Both the position numbers and the translations under genes were made by a program. From NCBI RefSeq assembly GCF_001718835.1, contig NZ_CP013442.1, positions 248,001 through 312,000 on the forward strand: a DNA stretch of 64,000 nt. The letters run 5' to 3'. This document shows, in pieces, positions 36,489 through 46,449 of this stretch (position 1 is its first letter; the number at the start of each line of letters is the position of its first letter). The stretch comes from Burkholderia cepacia (GTDB lineage: Bacteria; Pseudomonadota; Gammaproteobacteria; Burkholderiales; Burkholderiaceae). The notes beneath the pieces are model-generated. The model was not told the DNA's origin and did not search any database. It worked only from the letters and a program-made list of their open reading frames with translations.

Positions 36489-37349
36489 TCAACCGAGCGC
36501 CTGGTTCACGATCGCGAACGCGCGCAGCGCCGGGTCGCGCGCGGGCGTTGCGCCGCGCGCCATCGCGACGACGGTATCGACGCGCGGCAGCCCGAGCCCC
36601 TGCAGCCAGTCGGACAGCCCGCTGTCGCCCGGCACGTCGAGCCGCACGAACTTGCCTTCGTGCAGCGCGAGCCAGTGGCTGATCAGCGCCTGCGCGCGCT
36701 GCGCGTCCGGCGCGACCACCGGGCCGACCGCATGGCCGCGGCCGAAGCGGCGGAACAGCGCGAAGCCGAGCAGTTCGCCGTCGCGATCGAGCGCGATGCC
36801 GTTCGCGACGCCGAGCAGCGCGTCGATCACCTCGTCGCGCCGATAGCCCGCGGCCCGCGACGCGAGCGCGGCAAGTCGCGGGCCGTCGTTTGCGCCGATG
36901 GGCCGCAGGCGCTCGCCGGGCGGCAGCGAGATCAGCGGCGGCTGGAAGGCGGCACCCTGGTGCTGATCGATCGTATCGATCACGTCGAACCCGAATTTCG
37001 CGTACAGCGGTTCGCCCGCCGGCGTCGCGTGCAGGAACACGGTCCGCGCGCCGAGGCAGTCGACGACGCGCGTGAGCAGTTCGCGCCCGATGCCGCGGCC
37101 CTGGCGCTCGGGCGACACGATGACCATGCCGAGGGAGGCATGCGCGTCGTCGAAGCGCCAGCCGAGCGCGGTACCGACGATGCCGGTTTCGTCCTCGGCG
37201 ACGAAGCCGCCGCCGAGCTGGAGCGCGAAGCGCCAGTCGTCGAGCCGGTGCGGCCACTTGACGGCTTCCGACAGACGATGCGCGGCCGGCAGGTCGGTTT
37301 CGGCGAACGGGCGATAGGTAAGCGTGCGGGAAGAATTGAGGTCGGACAC
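36489..37349 (-). CDS. Tandem GNAT-family N-acetyltransferase
   Basis: 286 residues from a GTG at 37349, chosen because GGAG lies just upstream; an in-frame GTG at 37406 lacks a ribosome-binding site. Two GNAT-like halves: the first has the acetyl-CoA loop MVIVSPERQGRGIGRELLTR (Q/R-x-x-G-x-G), the second (PVVAPDAQRAQALISHWLAL) is degenerate and may be structural. It acetylates an amine of unknown identity. It is the first gene of the leftward ghrA pair; a role in the amine pathway is inferred from location. Confidence 0.8.
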   Translation of the reverse strand: MSDLNSSRTLTYRPFAETDLPAAHRLSEAVKWPHRLDDWRFALQLGGGFVAEDETGIVGTALGWRFDDAHASLGMVIVSPERQGRGIGRELLTRVVDCLGARTVFLHATPAGEPLYAKFGFDVIDTIDQHQGAAFQPPLISLPPGERLRPIGANDGPRLAALASRAAGYRRDEVIDALLGVANGIALDRDGELLGFALFRRFGRGHAVGPVVAPDAQRAQALISHWLALHEGKFVRLDVPGDSGLSDWLQGLGLPRVDTVVAMARGATPARDPALRAFAIVNQALG

Positions 37350-37815
37350 GCCGGACTCCGGATGGGTGGGAATGACATGTCGACTCTGCCAGCGCCACGG
37401 CGGCACGGATAGGACGATTCGCCTGTTTTACGGCGTCGGCGGGCGGTCGCGCGAGATCGACGCAAACCGGCTCGATCGGCACGGGCGAACGCGCGCGACG
37501 TGCCGGCGAGGCCCGTCATTCCGACAGCTTCTGCTGTGTGAATGCCACTACGATGAAAACGCGGTGGCGCTGCCGCTTGCCGGCGAGCCTCGCCGGGCTA
37601 CGACCGCGTTGCGGTTTCGCGAAGCCGCCGGCCGGCGCCGCAGCGCCCCGCGCGATCGCGCCGCAGATCGTGCTGCACGTGCGGGGCAACACGCGGCGAT
37701 TCTGCGTTTTGACGGGCGCCGAACGATGCGCGAACGACTTTTTGCCCTGATTCAATTTCGTTAAACCCAGCCCATCCCCGGCCCTGCCGGGGCTTCACAC
37801 CGACAGGACGTCATC
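37350..37815. other. Divergent intergenic region
   Basis: About 465 nt between the leftward acetyltransferase and the rightward HAD gene. Open frames exist on both strands but show no recognisable protein or ribosome-binding site. It presumably holds the two promoters. Confidence 0.5.
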
Positions 37816-38484
37816 ATGATCCAGTTTGAACCGAAGTACATCACCTTCGACTGCTACGGCACGCTGACCCATTTCCGGATGGCAGAGACGGCGCGCGAAC
37901 TCTATGCGGACCGGCTGTCGCCGGCCGCGATGGAGGCATTCGTGCGCGCGTTCGCCGCCTATCGGCTCGACGAGGTGCTCGGTGCGTGGAAGCCGTACCG
38001 TGACGTCGTCGTCAACTCGGTCCGCCGTACCTGCGCGCGGCTCGGCGTGAAGTTCGACGAAGCCGAGGCCGAGCTTTTCTATCATGCGGTGCCGACGTGG
38101 GGCCCGCATCCGGACGTGCCGGCCGGGCTGTCGCGGCTGGCGACGAAGTACAAGCTCGTGATCCTGTCGAACGCGATGGACGAGCAGATCATGAGCAACG
38201 TCGACAAGCTCGGCGCGCCGTTCCATGCCGTATTCACCGCGCAGCAGGCGCAATCGTACAAGCCGCGCATGCAGGGCTTCGAATACATGTTCGACAGGCT
38301 CGGCTGCAAGCCGGAGGACGTGCTGCACGTGTCGTCGAGCCTGCGCTACGACCTGATGACGGCCGAGGATCTCGGGATCAAGCACAAGGCGTTCGTCAAC
38401 CGCGGCCACGAGCCGGGTACGCCGTTCTACAACTATTACGAAGTGTCGGACATCGGCCAACTGGCGACGCAGCTCGGGCTGTAA
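37816..38484 (+). CDS. HAD-superfamily hydrolase, type II haloacid dehalogenase-like
   Basis: 222 residues. HAD motif I is YITFDCYGTLTHF with the nucleophile Asp, motif II is VILSNAMDEQ, motif III Lys is in AQSYKPRMQGF, and motif IV is HVSSSLRYDLMTAEDLGI. Length and cap position match type II (S)-2-haloacid dehalogenases, although many such proteins are general phosphatases. It stands 460 nt before the ABC transporter genes on the same strand. Substrate unknown. Confidence 0.85.
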   Translation: MIQFEPKYITFDCYGTLTHFRMAETARELYADRLSPAAMEAFVRAFAAYRLDEVLGAWKPYRDVVVNSVRRTCARLGVKFDEAEAELFYHAVPTWGPHPDVPAGLSRLATKYKLVILSNAMDEQIMSNVDKLGAPFHAVFTAQQAQSYKPRMQGFEYMFDRLGCKPEDVLHVSSSLRYDLMTAEDLGIKHKAFVNRGHEPGTPFYNYYEVSDIGQLATQLGL

Positions 38485-38946
38485 GCGCCGCGCCGCCTGC
38501 GCGGCGTTCGTCGCGCAGCCTGCTGCCGGCCCGCCGCGATGTCCGGGAAAACCCGCGCACGCGGCGGCTCGTCGGCATCAAAAGGTCACATGGACGGTGC
38601 GCATCGTCTCGTGTGCTCGCCACGGCTTCGACAAGACGGGCAATCCTCTGAACTTTCATGCGGCAGTCCTGGATGGCGTCCGGCAGCATGTACGCGCCGT
38701 GCTCGATCAGGATTCCGCTCGCTTCGACCGCCGCCGGGGCACGCAGCAATTCATGCTGCGCGGGCCGCTCAAAACGGTCGATTCGTATCGTGCGGGCGGC
38801 CCGAATCGCGACAAACCGCATTTTGGCGATGCTTAAATGAATTGCATGTGTACGACGTCGCGCCCGCCACCAGCAAGCGGGCTCGGCGGCATTGAACAAC
38901 CACGCTGGACCCTTTGACCCACTTTCCACAGTCAGGAGCAGTTCGG
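38485..38946. other. Intergenic region before the dipeptide-type ABC operon
   Basis: About 460 nt without a credible gene. An AT-richer patch near 38820-38850 is the best promoter candidate for the transporter operon. Confidence 0.45.
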
Positions 38947-40530
38947 ATGAGCGACGATATCGACAACGGCGGCAAGGGCGGCTTCACGCGTCGCGACATG
39001 ATGCGGGTCATGGCGGCGAGCGGCATGATGGCCGTCGGCGGCGGCGGCCTGCTGGCGGGTGCGCAGTCGGCGTTCGCCGCGCCGGCGCCGAAGCGCGGCG
39101 GCAAGATCCGGGTCGCGAACGAATCGAGCTCGACGGCCGATACGCTCGACCCGGCCAAGGGCTCGACGGGCGCGGACTACATCCGCTTCTTCATGTTCTA
39201 CAGCGGCCTCACGCAGCTCGATGCGAGCCTCACGCCGCAGATGAACCTCGCCGAGTCGCTGCAGACGACCGATGCGAAGACGTGGATCATCAAGCTGCGC
39301 AAGGGCGTCACGTTCCACGACGGCAAGCCCGTCGGCCCGGCCGACGTGGTGTTTTCGCTGATGCGCCACAAGAACGCGGCCACCGCGTCGAAGGTCAAGC
39401 CGCTCGCCGACCAGTTCGCCGACGTGAAGGCGAGCGGTCCGGACGAAGTCACGTTGACGCTCGCCAGCGCGAACGCCGATCTGCCGGTGATCCTCGCGAC
39501 GCCGCAGCTCGTGATCGTCAAGGACGGCACGACCGACTTCAGCACCGGCATCGGCTGCGGCCCGTACAAGCTGAAGTCGTTCAAGCCGGGCGTGTCGACC
39601 GTCGGCGTGCGCAACGACAGCTACTTCAAGCCGGGCATGCCGTATCTGGACGAGATCGAGATGATCGGCATCAGCGACAGCGCCGCGCGCCTGAACGCGC
39701 TGCTGTCGGGCGACGTGCACCTGATCAACGCGATCGATCCGCGCTCGACGCAGCGGGTTTCGTCGACGCCCGGTTATGCGCTGAAGGAAACGAAGTCGGG
39801 GCTCTATACCGACCTGATCATGCGCAGCGACAACCCGATCGTCTCCAATCCCGATTTCGTCGAAGGGATGAAGTACCTGTTCGATCGCGCGCAGATCCGC
39901 ACGGCGGTGTTCCGCGGCTACTCGGTGATCGGCAACGACCAGCCGATTCCGCCGGGGCATCGCTACTTCAACGCGTCGCTGCCGCAGCGCGCGCACGATC
40001 CGGACAAGGCGAAGTTCCTGTTCCAGAAAGCCGGCGCGCTGGGCGCGTCGCTGCCGCCGATCTATGCGACGTCCGACGCGAACGGGTCGATCGAAATGGC
40101 CGTGCTGCTGCAGCAGGCCGGCCAGAAGATCGGGCTGAACCTGCAGGTCAACCGCGCGTCGCCCGACGGCTACTGGTCGAACCACTGGATGAAGCACCCG
40201 CTCACCTTCGGCAACATCAACCCGCGCTCGAGCGCCGACGTGCTGTTCACGCAGTTCTTCAAGTCGGATGCGCCGTGGAACGAGTCGGGCTGGAAGAACG
40301 TGAAGTTCGACCAGCTGCTGCTCGCCGCGCGTTCGGAAACCGACGATGCGAAGCGCAAGCAGATGTACGGCGAGATGCAGATGATCGTCGCGCAGCAGGG
40401 CCGGGTCGGCATTCCGGCGTTCATCAGCTTCCTCGACGGATACGACAAGCGGCTCGCGGGCCTCGGTTCGATCCCGACCGGCGGGATGATGGGCTTCATG
40501 TTCGCCGAGCATGTGTGGTGGAACGCTTGA
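38947..40530 (+). CDS. Dipeptide/opine-type ABC transporter solute-binding protein (SBP family 5)
   Basis: 527 residues from the ATG at 38947. A twin-arginine-like signal (FTRRDMMRVMAASGMMAVGG) suggests Tat export in folded form. The family-5 body is clear: TADTLDPAKGSTGADYIRFF, WIIKLRKGVTFHDGKPVGPA, DVVFSLMRHKN, LPYLDEIEMIGISDS and LLSGDVHLINAIDP. It binds the substrate in the periplasm for the permeases encoded 80 nt downstream. The catabolic neighbours suggest an amino acid, dipeptide or amine conjugate. Confidence 0.92.
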   Translation: MSDDIDNGGKGGFTRRDMMRVMAASGMMAVGGGGLLAGAQSAFAAPAPKRGGKIRVANESSSTADTLDPAKGSTGADYIRFFMFYSGLTQLDASLTPQMNLAESLQTTDAKTWIIKLRKGVTFHDGKPVGPADVVFSLMRHKNAATASKVKPLADQFADVKASGPDEVTLTLASANADLPVILATPQLVIVKDGTTDFSTGIGCGPYKLKSFKPGVSTVGVRNDSYFKPGMPYLDEIEMIGISDSAARLNALLSGDVHLINAIDPRSTQRVSSTPGYALKETKSGLYTDLIMRSDNPIVSNPDFVEGMKYLFDRAQIRTAVFRGYSVIGNDQPIPPGHRYFNASLPQRAHDPDKAKFLFQKAGALGASLPPIYATSDANGSIEMAVLLQQAGQKIGLNLQVNRASPDGYWSNHWMKHPLTFGNINPRSSADVLFTQFFKSDAPWNESGWKNVKFDQLLLAARSETDDAKRKQMYGEMQMIVAQQGRVGIPAFISFLDGYDKRLAGLGSIPTGGMMGFMFAEHVWWNA

Positions 40531-40609
40531 CGTTGTGGCTGGCCGCCGTCGCGCGGCCGGTGCGGGCGACCGCGCCGGCCACGCGCGGTTTTTTCGGGAG
40601 TGCCGCTCC

Positions 40610-41563
40610 ATGAACCGAATTCTCATCGGGCTGATCGGCCGGCGCATCGCGGTCACCGCGCTGACGCTGCTGATCGTGTCCGCGATCATCTTCACGATCA
40701 CGAACCTGCTGCCGGGCGACGCCGCGCAGGCCGCGCTCGGCCAGTCGGCGACGCCGGAGACGGTCGCCGCGCTGCGCCAGCAGTTCGGTCTCGACATGCC
40801 TGCGCACGTGCGCTACCTGCACTGGCTCGCCGGGCTGCTGCACGGCGATTTCGGCCGGTCGTTTTCCGGCGACATGCCGGTGTCGGAGCTGATCGGCGGG
40901 CGCCTGCCGAAGTCGCTCACGCTCGCGGCGATCACGACCGCCGTGTCGGTGCCGATCGCGCTGCTGCTCGGCATCGTCGCGGCAGTCAAGCGCGAGTCGG
41001 CGATCGACCGCGTGATCAGCCTCGGCACGCTGTCGCTCGTCGCGACGCCGGAATTCCTGATCGCGACGGTCGCCGTGCTCGTGCTGGCCGTGAAGCTGCA
41101 CTGGCTGTCCGCGCTGTCGTACAGCGGCCCGATCGAAAGCCTGCACGATTTCCTGCGTGCCTATGCGATGCCGGTGCTGACGCTGTGCGCGGTCGTGATC
41201 GCGCAGATGGCGCGGATGACGCGCGCCGCGGTGATCGAGCAGTTGAGCGCGTCGTATGTCGAGATGGCCGTGCTCAAGGGCGCGAGCCCCGCGCGCGTCG
41301 TGCTGCGCCATGCGTTGCCGAACGCGATCGGCCCGATCGCCAATGCGATCGCGTTGAGCCTGTCGTATCTGCTCGGCGGCGTGATCGTCGTCGAGACGAT
41401 CTTCAACTATCCGGGCCTCGCGAGCCTGATGGTCGACGCCGTCAGCAACCGCGATTTCCCGTTGGTCCAGGCGTGCACGCTGATCTTCTGCGTCGCTTAC
41501 CTGACGCTCGTGCTGTTTGCCGACCTGTGCTCGATCGTGTCGAACCCGCGACTGCGCACCTGA
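40610..41563 (+). CDS. Dipeptide-type ABC transporter permease (DppB-like)
   Basis: 317 residues, six hydrophobic segments. The DppB signature is ITNLLPGDAAQAALGQSATP near the N-terminus, and HYLHWLAGLL-GDFGRSF-like sequence follows. The EAA loop is YVEMAVLKGASPARVVLRHA. It pairs with the permease encoded 21 nt downstream to form the channel. Confidence 0.93.
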   Translation: MNRILIGLIGRRIAVTALTLLIVSAIIFTITNLLPGDAAQAALGQSATPETVAALRQQFGLDMPAHVRYLHWLAGLLHGDFGRSFSGDMPVSELIGGRLPKSLTLAAITTAVSVPIALLLGIVAAVKRESAIDRVISLGTLSLVATPEFLIATVAVLVLAVKLHWLSALSYSGPIESLHDFLRAYAMPVLTLCAVVIAQMARMTRAAVIEQLSASYVEMAVLKGASPARVVLRHALPNAIGPIANAIALSLSYLLGGVIVVETIFNYPGLASLMVDAVSNRDFPLVQACTLIFCVAYLTLVLFADLCSIVSNPRLRT

Positions 41564-41584
41564 GTGTTTCGTCTTTCTTCCGAG

Positions 41585-42553
41585 ATGCCGCCCATGCAAC
41601 CGTTCGAACCCGTACAACGCAGCAGCGCGCTGCCGCCATCCGGCGATCAGCCACCGCCATGGGGCGGCACGACGCCGCCTGCCGCGCCTGCTCCCGACCA
41701 GCCGCGCAAGCGCCGCGCCGTGCGCATCGCCTTGACGACCGGCGGCCGCGTCGGACTGGCGATGGCCGGCCTGATGCTGTTCGTCGCGGTGTTCGCGCCG
41801 CTGATTGCGCCGCATGACGTCGGCGCGATCGTCACACCGGACGTATTCGCGCCGTTCAGCGCAAAGCTGCCGTTCGGCTCCGACTTCCTCGGCCGCGACA
41901 TGCTGAGCCGGATCCTGTACGGCACGCGGCTGACCGTGCTGCTCGCGCTGGCCGCGGTACTGCTCGCCGCGGTGACCGGCACGACGCTCGGGCTGCTCGC
42001 GACCGTGTCGGGCCGCGCGGTCGACGAGACGATGAGCCGGCTGCTCGACGCGCTCACGTCGATTCCGTCGAAGATGTTCGCGCTGATGCTCGTCGCCGCG
42101 TTCGGCTCGTCGCTGCCGCTGCTCGTTCTCACCGCCGCGATCAGCTACATGCCCGGCTCGTACCGGATCGCGCGCGCGCTGGCCGTCAACATCAGCACGC
42201 TCGAATTCGTGCAGGTGGCCAAGGCGCGCGGCGAAAGCGCGCTGTACATCGCGTGCGTCGAGATGCTGCCGAACATGATCCACCCGATGCTGGCGGACAC
42301 CGGGCTGCGCTTCACGTTCGTCGTGCTGCTGCTGAGCGGCCTGAGCTTTCTCGGGCTCGGCGTGCAGCCGCCGTACGCGGACCTCGGCTCGCTCGTGCGC
42401 GAGAACATCGCGAGCCTCGGCGACGGCTCGGCCGTCGCGATCATGCCCGCGATCGCGATCGCGATGCTGACGGTGGGCGTCAACCTGATGATCGACGGCC
42501 TGCCGCATCGCGGCCGCCGCAAGGGCGCGGCCGGCGCCGCCGGAGGACACTGA
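41585..42553 (+). CDS. Dipeptide-type ABC transporter permease (DppC-like)
   Basis: 322 residues from the ATG at 41585; a later ATG at 41594 is possible. The Pro-rich N-terminal ~45 residues are unusual. Then a DppC body: FAPLIAPHDV, LPFGSDFLGRDMLSRILYGT, GTTLGLLATVSGRAVDETMS, the EAA loop FVQVAKARGESALYIACVEM and LSFLGLGVQPPYADLGSLV. Its stop overlaps the ATPase start (TGATG), so the two are coupled. Confidence 0.92.
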   Translation: MPPMQPFEPVQRSSALPPSGDQPPPWGGTTPPAAPAPDQPRKRRAVRIALTTGGRVGLAMAGLMLFVAVFAPLIAPHDVGAIVTPDVFAPFSAKLPFGSDFLGRDMLSRILYGTRLTVLLALAAVLLAAVTGTTLGLLATVSGRAVDETMSRLLDALTSIPSKMFALMLVAAFGSSLPLLVLTAAISYMPGSYRIARALAVNISTLEFVQVAKARGESALYIACVEMLPNMIHPMLADTGLRFTFVVLLLSGLSFLGLGVQPPYADLGSLVRENIASLGDGSAVAIMPAIAIAMLTVGVNLMIDGLPHRGRRKGAAGAAGGH

Positions 42554-44424
42554 TGCGACACGAATCCAACCCGCTCGTCGAGGTGCGCGGGCTGCGCGTG
42601 GTCGGCGGCCGGCCGGGCGGCGATGAAACGACGATCGTACACGGCGTCGACTTCGACATCGGGCGCGGCGAGGTGCTCGCGCTGATCGGCGAATCGGGCT
42701 CCGGCAAGACGACGATCGCGTTGTCGCTGATGGGCCATGCGCGCACCGGATGCCGGATCGCCGGCGGCTCGGTGAAGCTCGGCGGCACGGACGTCTGCAC
42801 GCTGTCCGCTCAGGCGCTGGCCGCGCTGCGCGGCCGCAAGGTCGCGTATATCGCACAGAGCGCCGCCGCCGCGTTCAACCCGTCGCGCACGATTCTCGAC
42901 CAGGTGATCGAGAGCGCGCTGATCCACAAGACGATGACGAAGCGCGACGCGCAGGCGAAGGCGGTCGAGCTGTTCCGCGCACTCGCGCTGCCGGAGCCGG
43001 AGGCGATCGGCAAGCGCTATCCGCACCAGGTGTCGGGCGGCCAACTGCAGCGGCTGATGGCCGCGATGGCGCTGATCACCGATCCGGAGCTGGTGATCCT
43101 CGACGAACCGACCACCGCGCTCGACGTGACCACGCAGATCGACGTGCTGCAGGCGTTCAAGAGCGTGATCCGGCGCTGCGGGATGAGTGCGGTGTACGTG
43201 TCGCACGACCTGGCCGTGGTCGCGCAGATGGCCGACCGGATCGTCGTGCTGAGCGACGGCGTGATCCGCGAGGCGGGCGACACCGAACAGATCCTGCATG
43301 CGCCGACGCATCCGTACACGCAGAGCCTGATCGCGGCGGTCACGCCGAACGATGCCGAACGCGACGGCAAGCCTGTGCCCGCTGCGCCCGCGCCGCTGCT
43401 CGACGTGCGCGGCGCGATCGCGGGCTATGGCGGGCGCACCGCGAACGGCTGGCCCGCGAAGGTGATCCTGCATGAAGTCGACCTGCGCATCGGGCGCGGG
43501 CAGACCGTCGGCGTGATCGGCGAATCGGGTTCGGGCAAGACGACGCTCGCGAAGGTGATCGCGGGCCTCGTGCCGGCGACCGGCGGCGCGATCCTGCTCG
43601 ACGGCGAGCCGCTCGCGCGCGATATCGTCAAGCGCACCAAGGAGCAGCATCGCCGCGTGCAGATCGTGTTCCAGAACGCCGATACCGCGCTGAACCCGGT
43701 GCATACCGTCGAGCGCACGCTTGCGCGGCCGCTCGCGTTCTACCACGGGATCAAGGGCGCGCGTGCGCGGCAGCGCGTCGCGGAACTGCTCGAACTCGTG
43801 CGGCTGCCGCAGGCGGTCGCCTCGAGGCGTACCGGCGAGCTGTCGGGCGGGCAGAAGCAGCGCGTGAACCTCGCGCGCGCGCTCGCGGCCGAGCCCGACC
43901 TGATCCTGTGCGACGAGGTCACGTCGGCGCTCGACACCGTCGTCGGCGCCGCGATCATCGAGCTGCTGCGCGACCTGCAGGCGAAGCTCGGCGTGTCGTA
44001 CGTGTTCATCACGCACGACATCGCGAAGGTGCGCGCGATCAGCGACGACATCGTCGTGCTGTATGCGGGCCGCCGCGTGGAGACGGGCAGCCGCGACGCG
44101 CTGTGCGCGCCGCCTTATCACCCGTATTCGCATCTGCTGGTGTCGTCCGCGCCGGAACTGCGCGCGGGCTGGCTCGACGATGCGGCCGAGCGCTGCCACC
44201 GGCCGCTGGTGCCGATCGGCGCGCGCGAGAACGAGGCCGAGCTGTGTCCGTTCCTGTCGCGCTGCGCGATGCGCGTGGACGGCGTGTGCAACCGCACGGC
44301 CCCGTCGCTGCGCACGCTCGGGAACGGTGCGCAGGTGCTGTGCCATCGCAGCGAGGAAGATCTCGCGCGCTTCCAGGCCCAACCGGCGGAGGGCGTCGCA
44401 CCGGTGCAGCCGGTGCGCCAGTAG
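42553..44424 (+). CDS. Dipeptide-type ABC transporter, fused tandem ATPase (DppD-DppF)
   Basis: 623 residues, two nucleotide-binding domains in one chain. Domain 1 has Walker A GESGSGKTT, signature VSGGQLQRLM, Walker B LVILDEPTTALD and DVTTQIDVLQ. Domain 2 has GESGSGKTT, signature LSGGQKQRVN and Walker B LILCDEVTSALD. Each ends in the oligopeptide-type C-terminal extension, the second with the Cys-rich CPFLSRCAMRVDGVC, which suggests a small metal or Fe-S-like site. It powers the importer encoded just upstream. Confidence 0.94.
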   Translation: MRHESNPLVEVRGLRVVGGRPGGDETTIVHGVDFDIGRGEVLALIGESGSGKTTIALSLMGHARTGCRIAGGSVKLGGTDVCTLSAQALAALRGRKVAYIAQSAAAAFNPSRTILDQVIESALIHKTMTKRDAQAKAVELFRALALPEPEAIGKRYPHQVSGGQLQRLMAAMALITDPELVILDEPTTALDVTTQIDVLQAFKSVIRRCGMSAVYVSHDLAVVAQMADRIVVLSDGVIREAGDTEQILHAPTHPYTQSLIAAVTPNDAERDGKPVPAAPAPLLDVRGAIAGYGGRTANGWPAKVILHEVDLRIGRGQTVGVIGESGSGKTTLAKVIAGLVPATGGAILLDGEPLARDIVKRTKEQHRRVQIVFQNADTALNPVHTVERTLARPLAFYHGIKGARARQRVAELLELVRLPQAVASRRTGELSGGQKQRVNLARALAAEPDLILCDEVTSALDTVVGAAIIELLRDLQAKLGVSYVFITHDIAKVRAISDDIVVLYAGRRVETGSRDALCAPPYHPYSHLLVSSAPELRAGWLDDAAERCHRPLVPIGARENEAELCPFLSRCAMRVDGVCNRTAPSLRTLGNGAQVLCHRSEEDLARFQAQPAEGVAPVQPVRQ

Positions 44425-44624
44425 CGTGCCGCGCCATTCATTCATCGCGGTCGCCGGCCGCGGCGAGCGGCCTTCCGCATAGTGTGCCGCGGCGGTCGCG
44501 CAAAACGGCAATTTGTACGCGTGCCGTGCGCGAATACGCGGCACCTGCAGTTTTTGACGGTGATTAAATGGCTTTCAATGGGCGATCGCCGATCGCTGTC
44601 GCAGGAATGCTCGAGAAGGATCCG

Positions 44625-45902
44625 ATGAAACTGGAATCGTACTGGCTGGATACCCGCCCCGCGTTTCGCGCCGGCAGCGTTGGGCCCGTCGAGGGGCGGG
44701 CCGACGTCGTCGTGATCGGCGGCGGTTTCACCGGCTTGTCGGCGGCGCTCGCACTCGCGCAGCGCGGCGTCTCGGTGGTCGTGCTCGAAGCCGCGCAGGT
44801 CGCCGGCGAAGCGTCCGGCCGCAACGGCGGCCAGTGCAATACCGGCGTCGCGCAGGATTACGCGTCGCTGGCCGCGCGCATCGGCGCCGTGCAGGCGAAG
44901 CAGTTTTATCTCGCATACGAAAGCGCGGTGAAGAGCGTCGAGACGATCGTGACCGAACAGGCGATCGACTGCGATTTCCGGCGCGCCGGCAAGCTGAAGC
45001 TCGCCGCGAAGCCGCAGCATTTCGAGGGACTGGCGAAGACGTTCGACGTGCTGCGGCGCGACGTCGATCCCGACATCGAGCTGATCGAGCCGTCGCGGAT
45101 CCGCGATGAAATCGCGTCCGACGGCTTTTACGGTGGACTCCTGCAGCGCAACGGCGCGCAGATGCACATGGGCAAGTTCGGCGTCGGGCTCGCGCAAGCG
45201 GCCGTGCGCGCCGGCGCGCGCGTGTACGAGCACGCGGCCGTCACACAGCTCGACAGGCTGGACGGCGAGCGCCACCGGATCACCTGCGCCCGCGGCACGA
45301 TCGTCGCCGATCGCGTGCTGGTCGCGACCGGCGCATCGCAGCACGGGCCGTTCGCATGGTTCCGGCGGCGCATCGCGCCGGTCGGCAGCTTCATCGTCGT
45401 GACCGAGCCGCTGCCCGACGCGCAGCTGAACCGGCTGTTGCCGCATCGCCGCGCATACGTGACGTCGCGCCAGATCGGCAACTACTTCCGCGTGACGCCC
45501 GACAACCGGCTGCTGTTCGGCGGCCGCGCGCGCTTCGCGATGTCGAGCCCGCGCTCCGACGCGAAGAGCGGCGACATCCTGCGCGCCGGCATGGCCGGCT
45601 ACTTCCCGGAACTGGCCGACGTGCGGCTCGACTACTGCTGGGGCGGGCTCGTCGACATCACCGCCGACCGGCTGCCGCGCGCGGGCCAGCACGACGGCCT
45701 CTATTACTCGATGGGCTACAGCGGCCACGGCGTGCAGATGTCGGTGCACATGGGCCGCGTGATGGCCGACGTGCTGTATGGCGCGGCCGCGTCGAACCCG
45801 TGGCGCGAGCTCGAATGGCCGGCCATACCGGGCCATTTCGGGCACGCGTGGTTCTTGCCGCTCGTCGGCGCGTACTACCGGATGCAGGATTTCCTGCATT
45901 GA
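44625..45902 (+). CDS. FAD-dependent amine oxidoreductase (PuuB-like, DAO family)
   Basis: 425 residues from the ATG at 44625, which follows AAGGA; an upstream ATG at 44568 is possible. The Rossmann FAD site is ADVVVIGGGFTGLSAALALA, then GEASGRNGGQCNTGVAQDYA, typical of gamma-glutamylputrescine oxidase and relatives. The C-terminal YSMGYSGHGVQMSVHMG is the second FAD block. It oxidises an amine or N-substituted amino acid to an aldehyde with H2O2 or electron transfer. It lies 200 nt after the transporter ATPase and probably acts on the imported compound. Confidence 0.88.
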   Translation: MKLESYWLDTRPAFRAGSVGPVEGRADVVVIGGGFTGLSAALALAQRGVSVVVLEAAQVAGEASGRNGGQCNTGVAQDYASLAARIGAVQAKQFYLAYESAVKSVETIVTEQAIDCDFRRAGKLKLAAKPQHFEGLAKTFDVLRRDVDPDIELIEPSRIRDEIASDGFYGGLLQRNGAQMHMGKFGVGLAQAAVRAGARVYEHAAVTQLDRLDGERHRITCARGTIVADRVLVATGASQHGPFAWFRRRIAPVGSFIVVTEPLPDAQLNRLLPHRRAYVTSRQIGNYFRVTPDNRLLFGGRARFAMSSPRSDAKSGDILRAGMAGYFPELADVRLDYCWGGLVDITADRLPRAGQHDGLYYSMGYSGHGVQMSVHMGRVMADVLYGAAASNPWRELEWPAIPGHFGHAWFLPLVGAYYRMQDFLH

Positions 45903-45927
45903 AGCGGCTGCCCCGGGAGGATTCGAC

Positions 45928-46359
45928 ATGACCACACGATTCGATTGCCCGCTCCATGTCCCGCGGCCGGTCTCGCCGGCGATCGGCGACGTGCTGCGCA
46001 CGATCGACGCGTCGTTCGCGCAGCCGCTGAACCTGGACACGCTCGCGGCGGTGGCCGGGTTGAGCGTGTCGCGTTTCACCGCGCGTTTTCGCAGTGAAAC
46101 CGGGCTGTCGCCGCACCGGTATCTGTGTCTCGTGCGGATACGGCGCGCGCAGGACCTGTTGCGTGCCGGTCTCGCGCCGTCGGTCGTCGCGACCGACGTC
46201 GGCTTCTTCGATCAGAGCCATCTGTGCCGGCATTTCCGGCGCGTGCTCGGCATCACGCCGCGCGATTACGTGGTCGCCCGAACGGGCGGCGCGCCGGTGC
46301 GAGCGCCATCGACGCGCCTGCGCGCCGAACGCCGCGAAGGGTCGTGTCACATTGCGTAG
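45928..46359 (+). CDS. Short AraC-family regulator, DNA-binding domain only
   Basis: 143 residues. It is only the AraC double helix-turn-helix: FAQPLNLDTLAAVAGLSVSR, FTARFRSETGLSPHRYLC, VATDVGFFDQSHLCRHFRRV and LGITPRDYVVAR. No N-terminal sensing domain is present, unlike the usual ~280-300 aa members. GGGAGG precedes the ATG at 45928. It sits between the FAD oxidoreductase and cupin genes. It may respond through a partner or act as a SoxS/MarA-like stand-alone activator. Confidence 0.85.
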   Translation: MTTRFDCPLHVPRPVSPAIGDVLRTIDASFAQPLNLDTLAAVAGLSVSRFTARFRSETGLSPHRYLCLVRIRRAQDLLRAGLAPSVVATDVGFFDQSHLCRHFRRVLGITPRDYVVARTGGAPVRAPSTRLRAERREGSCHIA

Positions 46360-46449
46360 GCGCAAGCGCGGACGGTGTCCGCGAACAACGATTTCCGATA
46401 CCGTGCGACGGATTCTCGACAACCTCGTCGCGCACTGGCAGGAGCAGAA

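Noticed and set aside
37350..37815. Small ORFs in the divergent gap, e.g. around 37538-37798
   Set aside because: Overlapping frames on both strands, Arg/Ala-rich, with no ribosome-binding site or family resemblance.
38932..44544. Very long minus-strand open frames (621, 786 and 799 codons) opposite the ABC transporter genes
   Set aside because: Composition is Arg/His/Gln-rich without any family; the plus strand encodes a complete, well-motifed ABC system.
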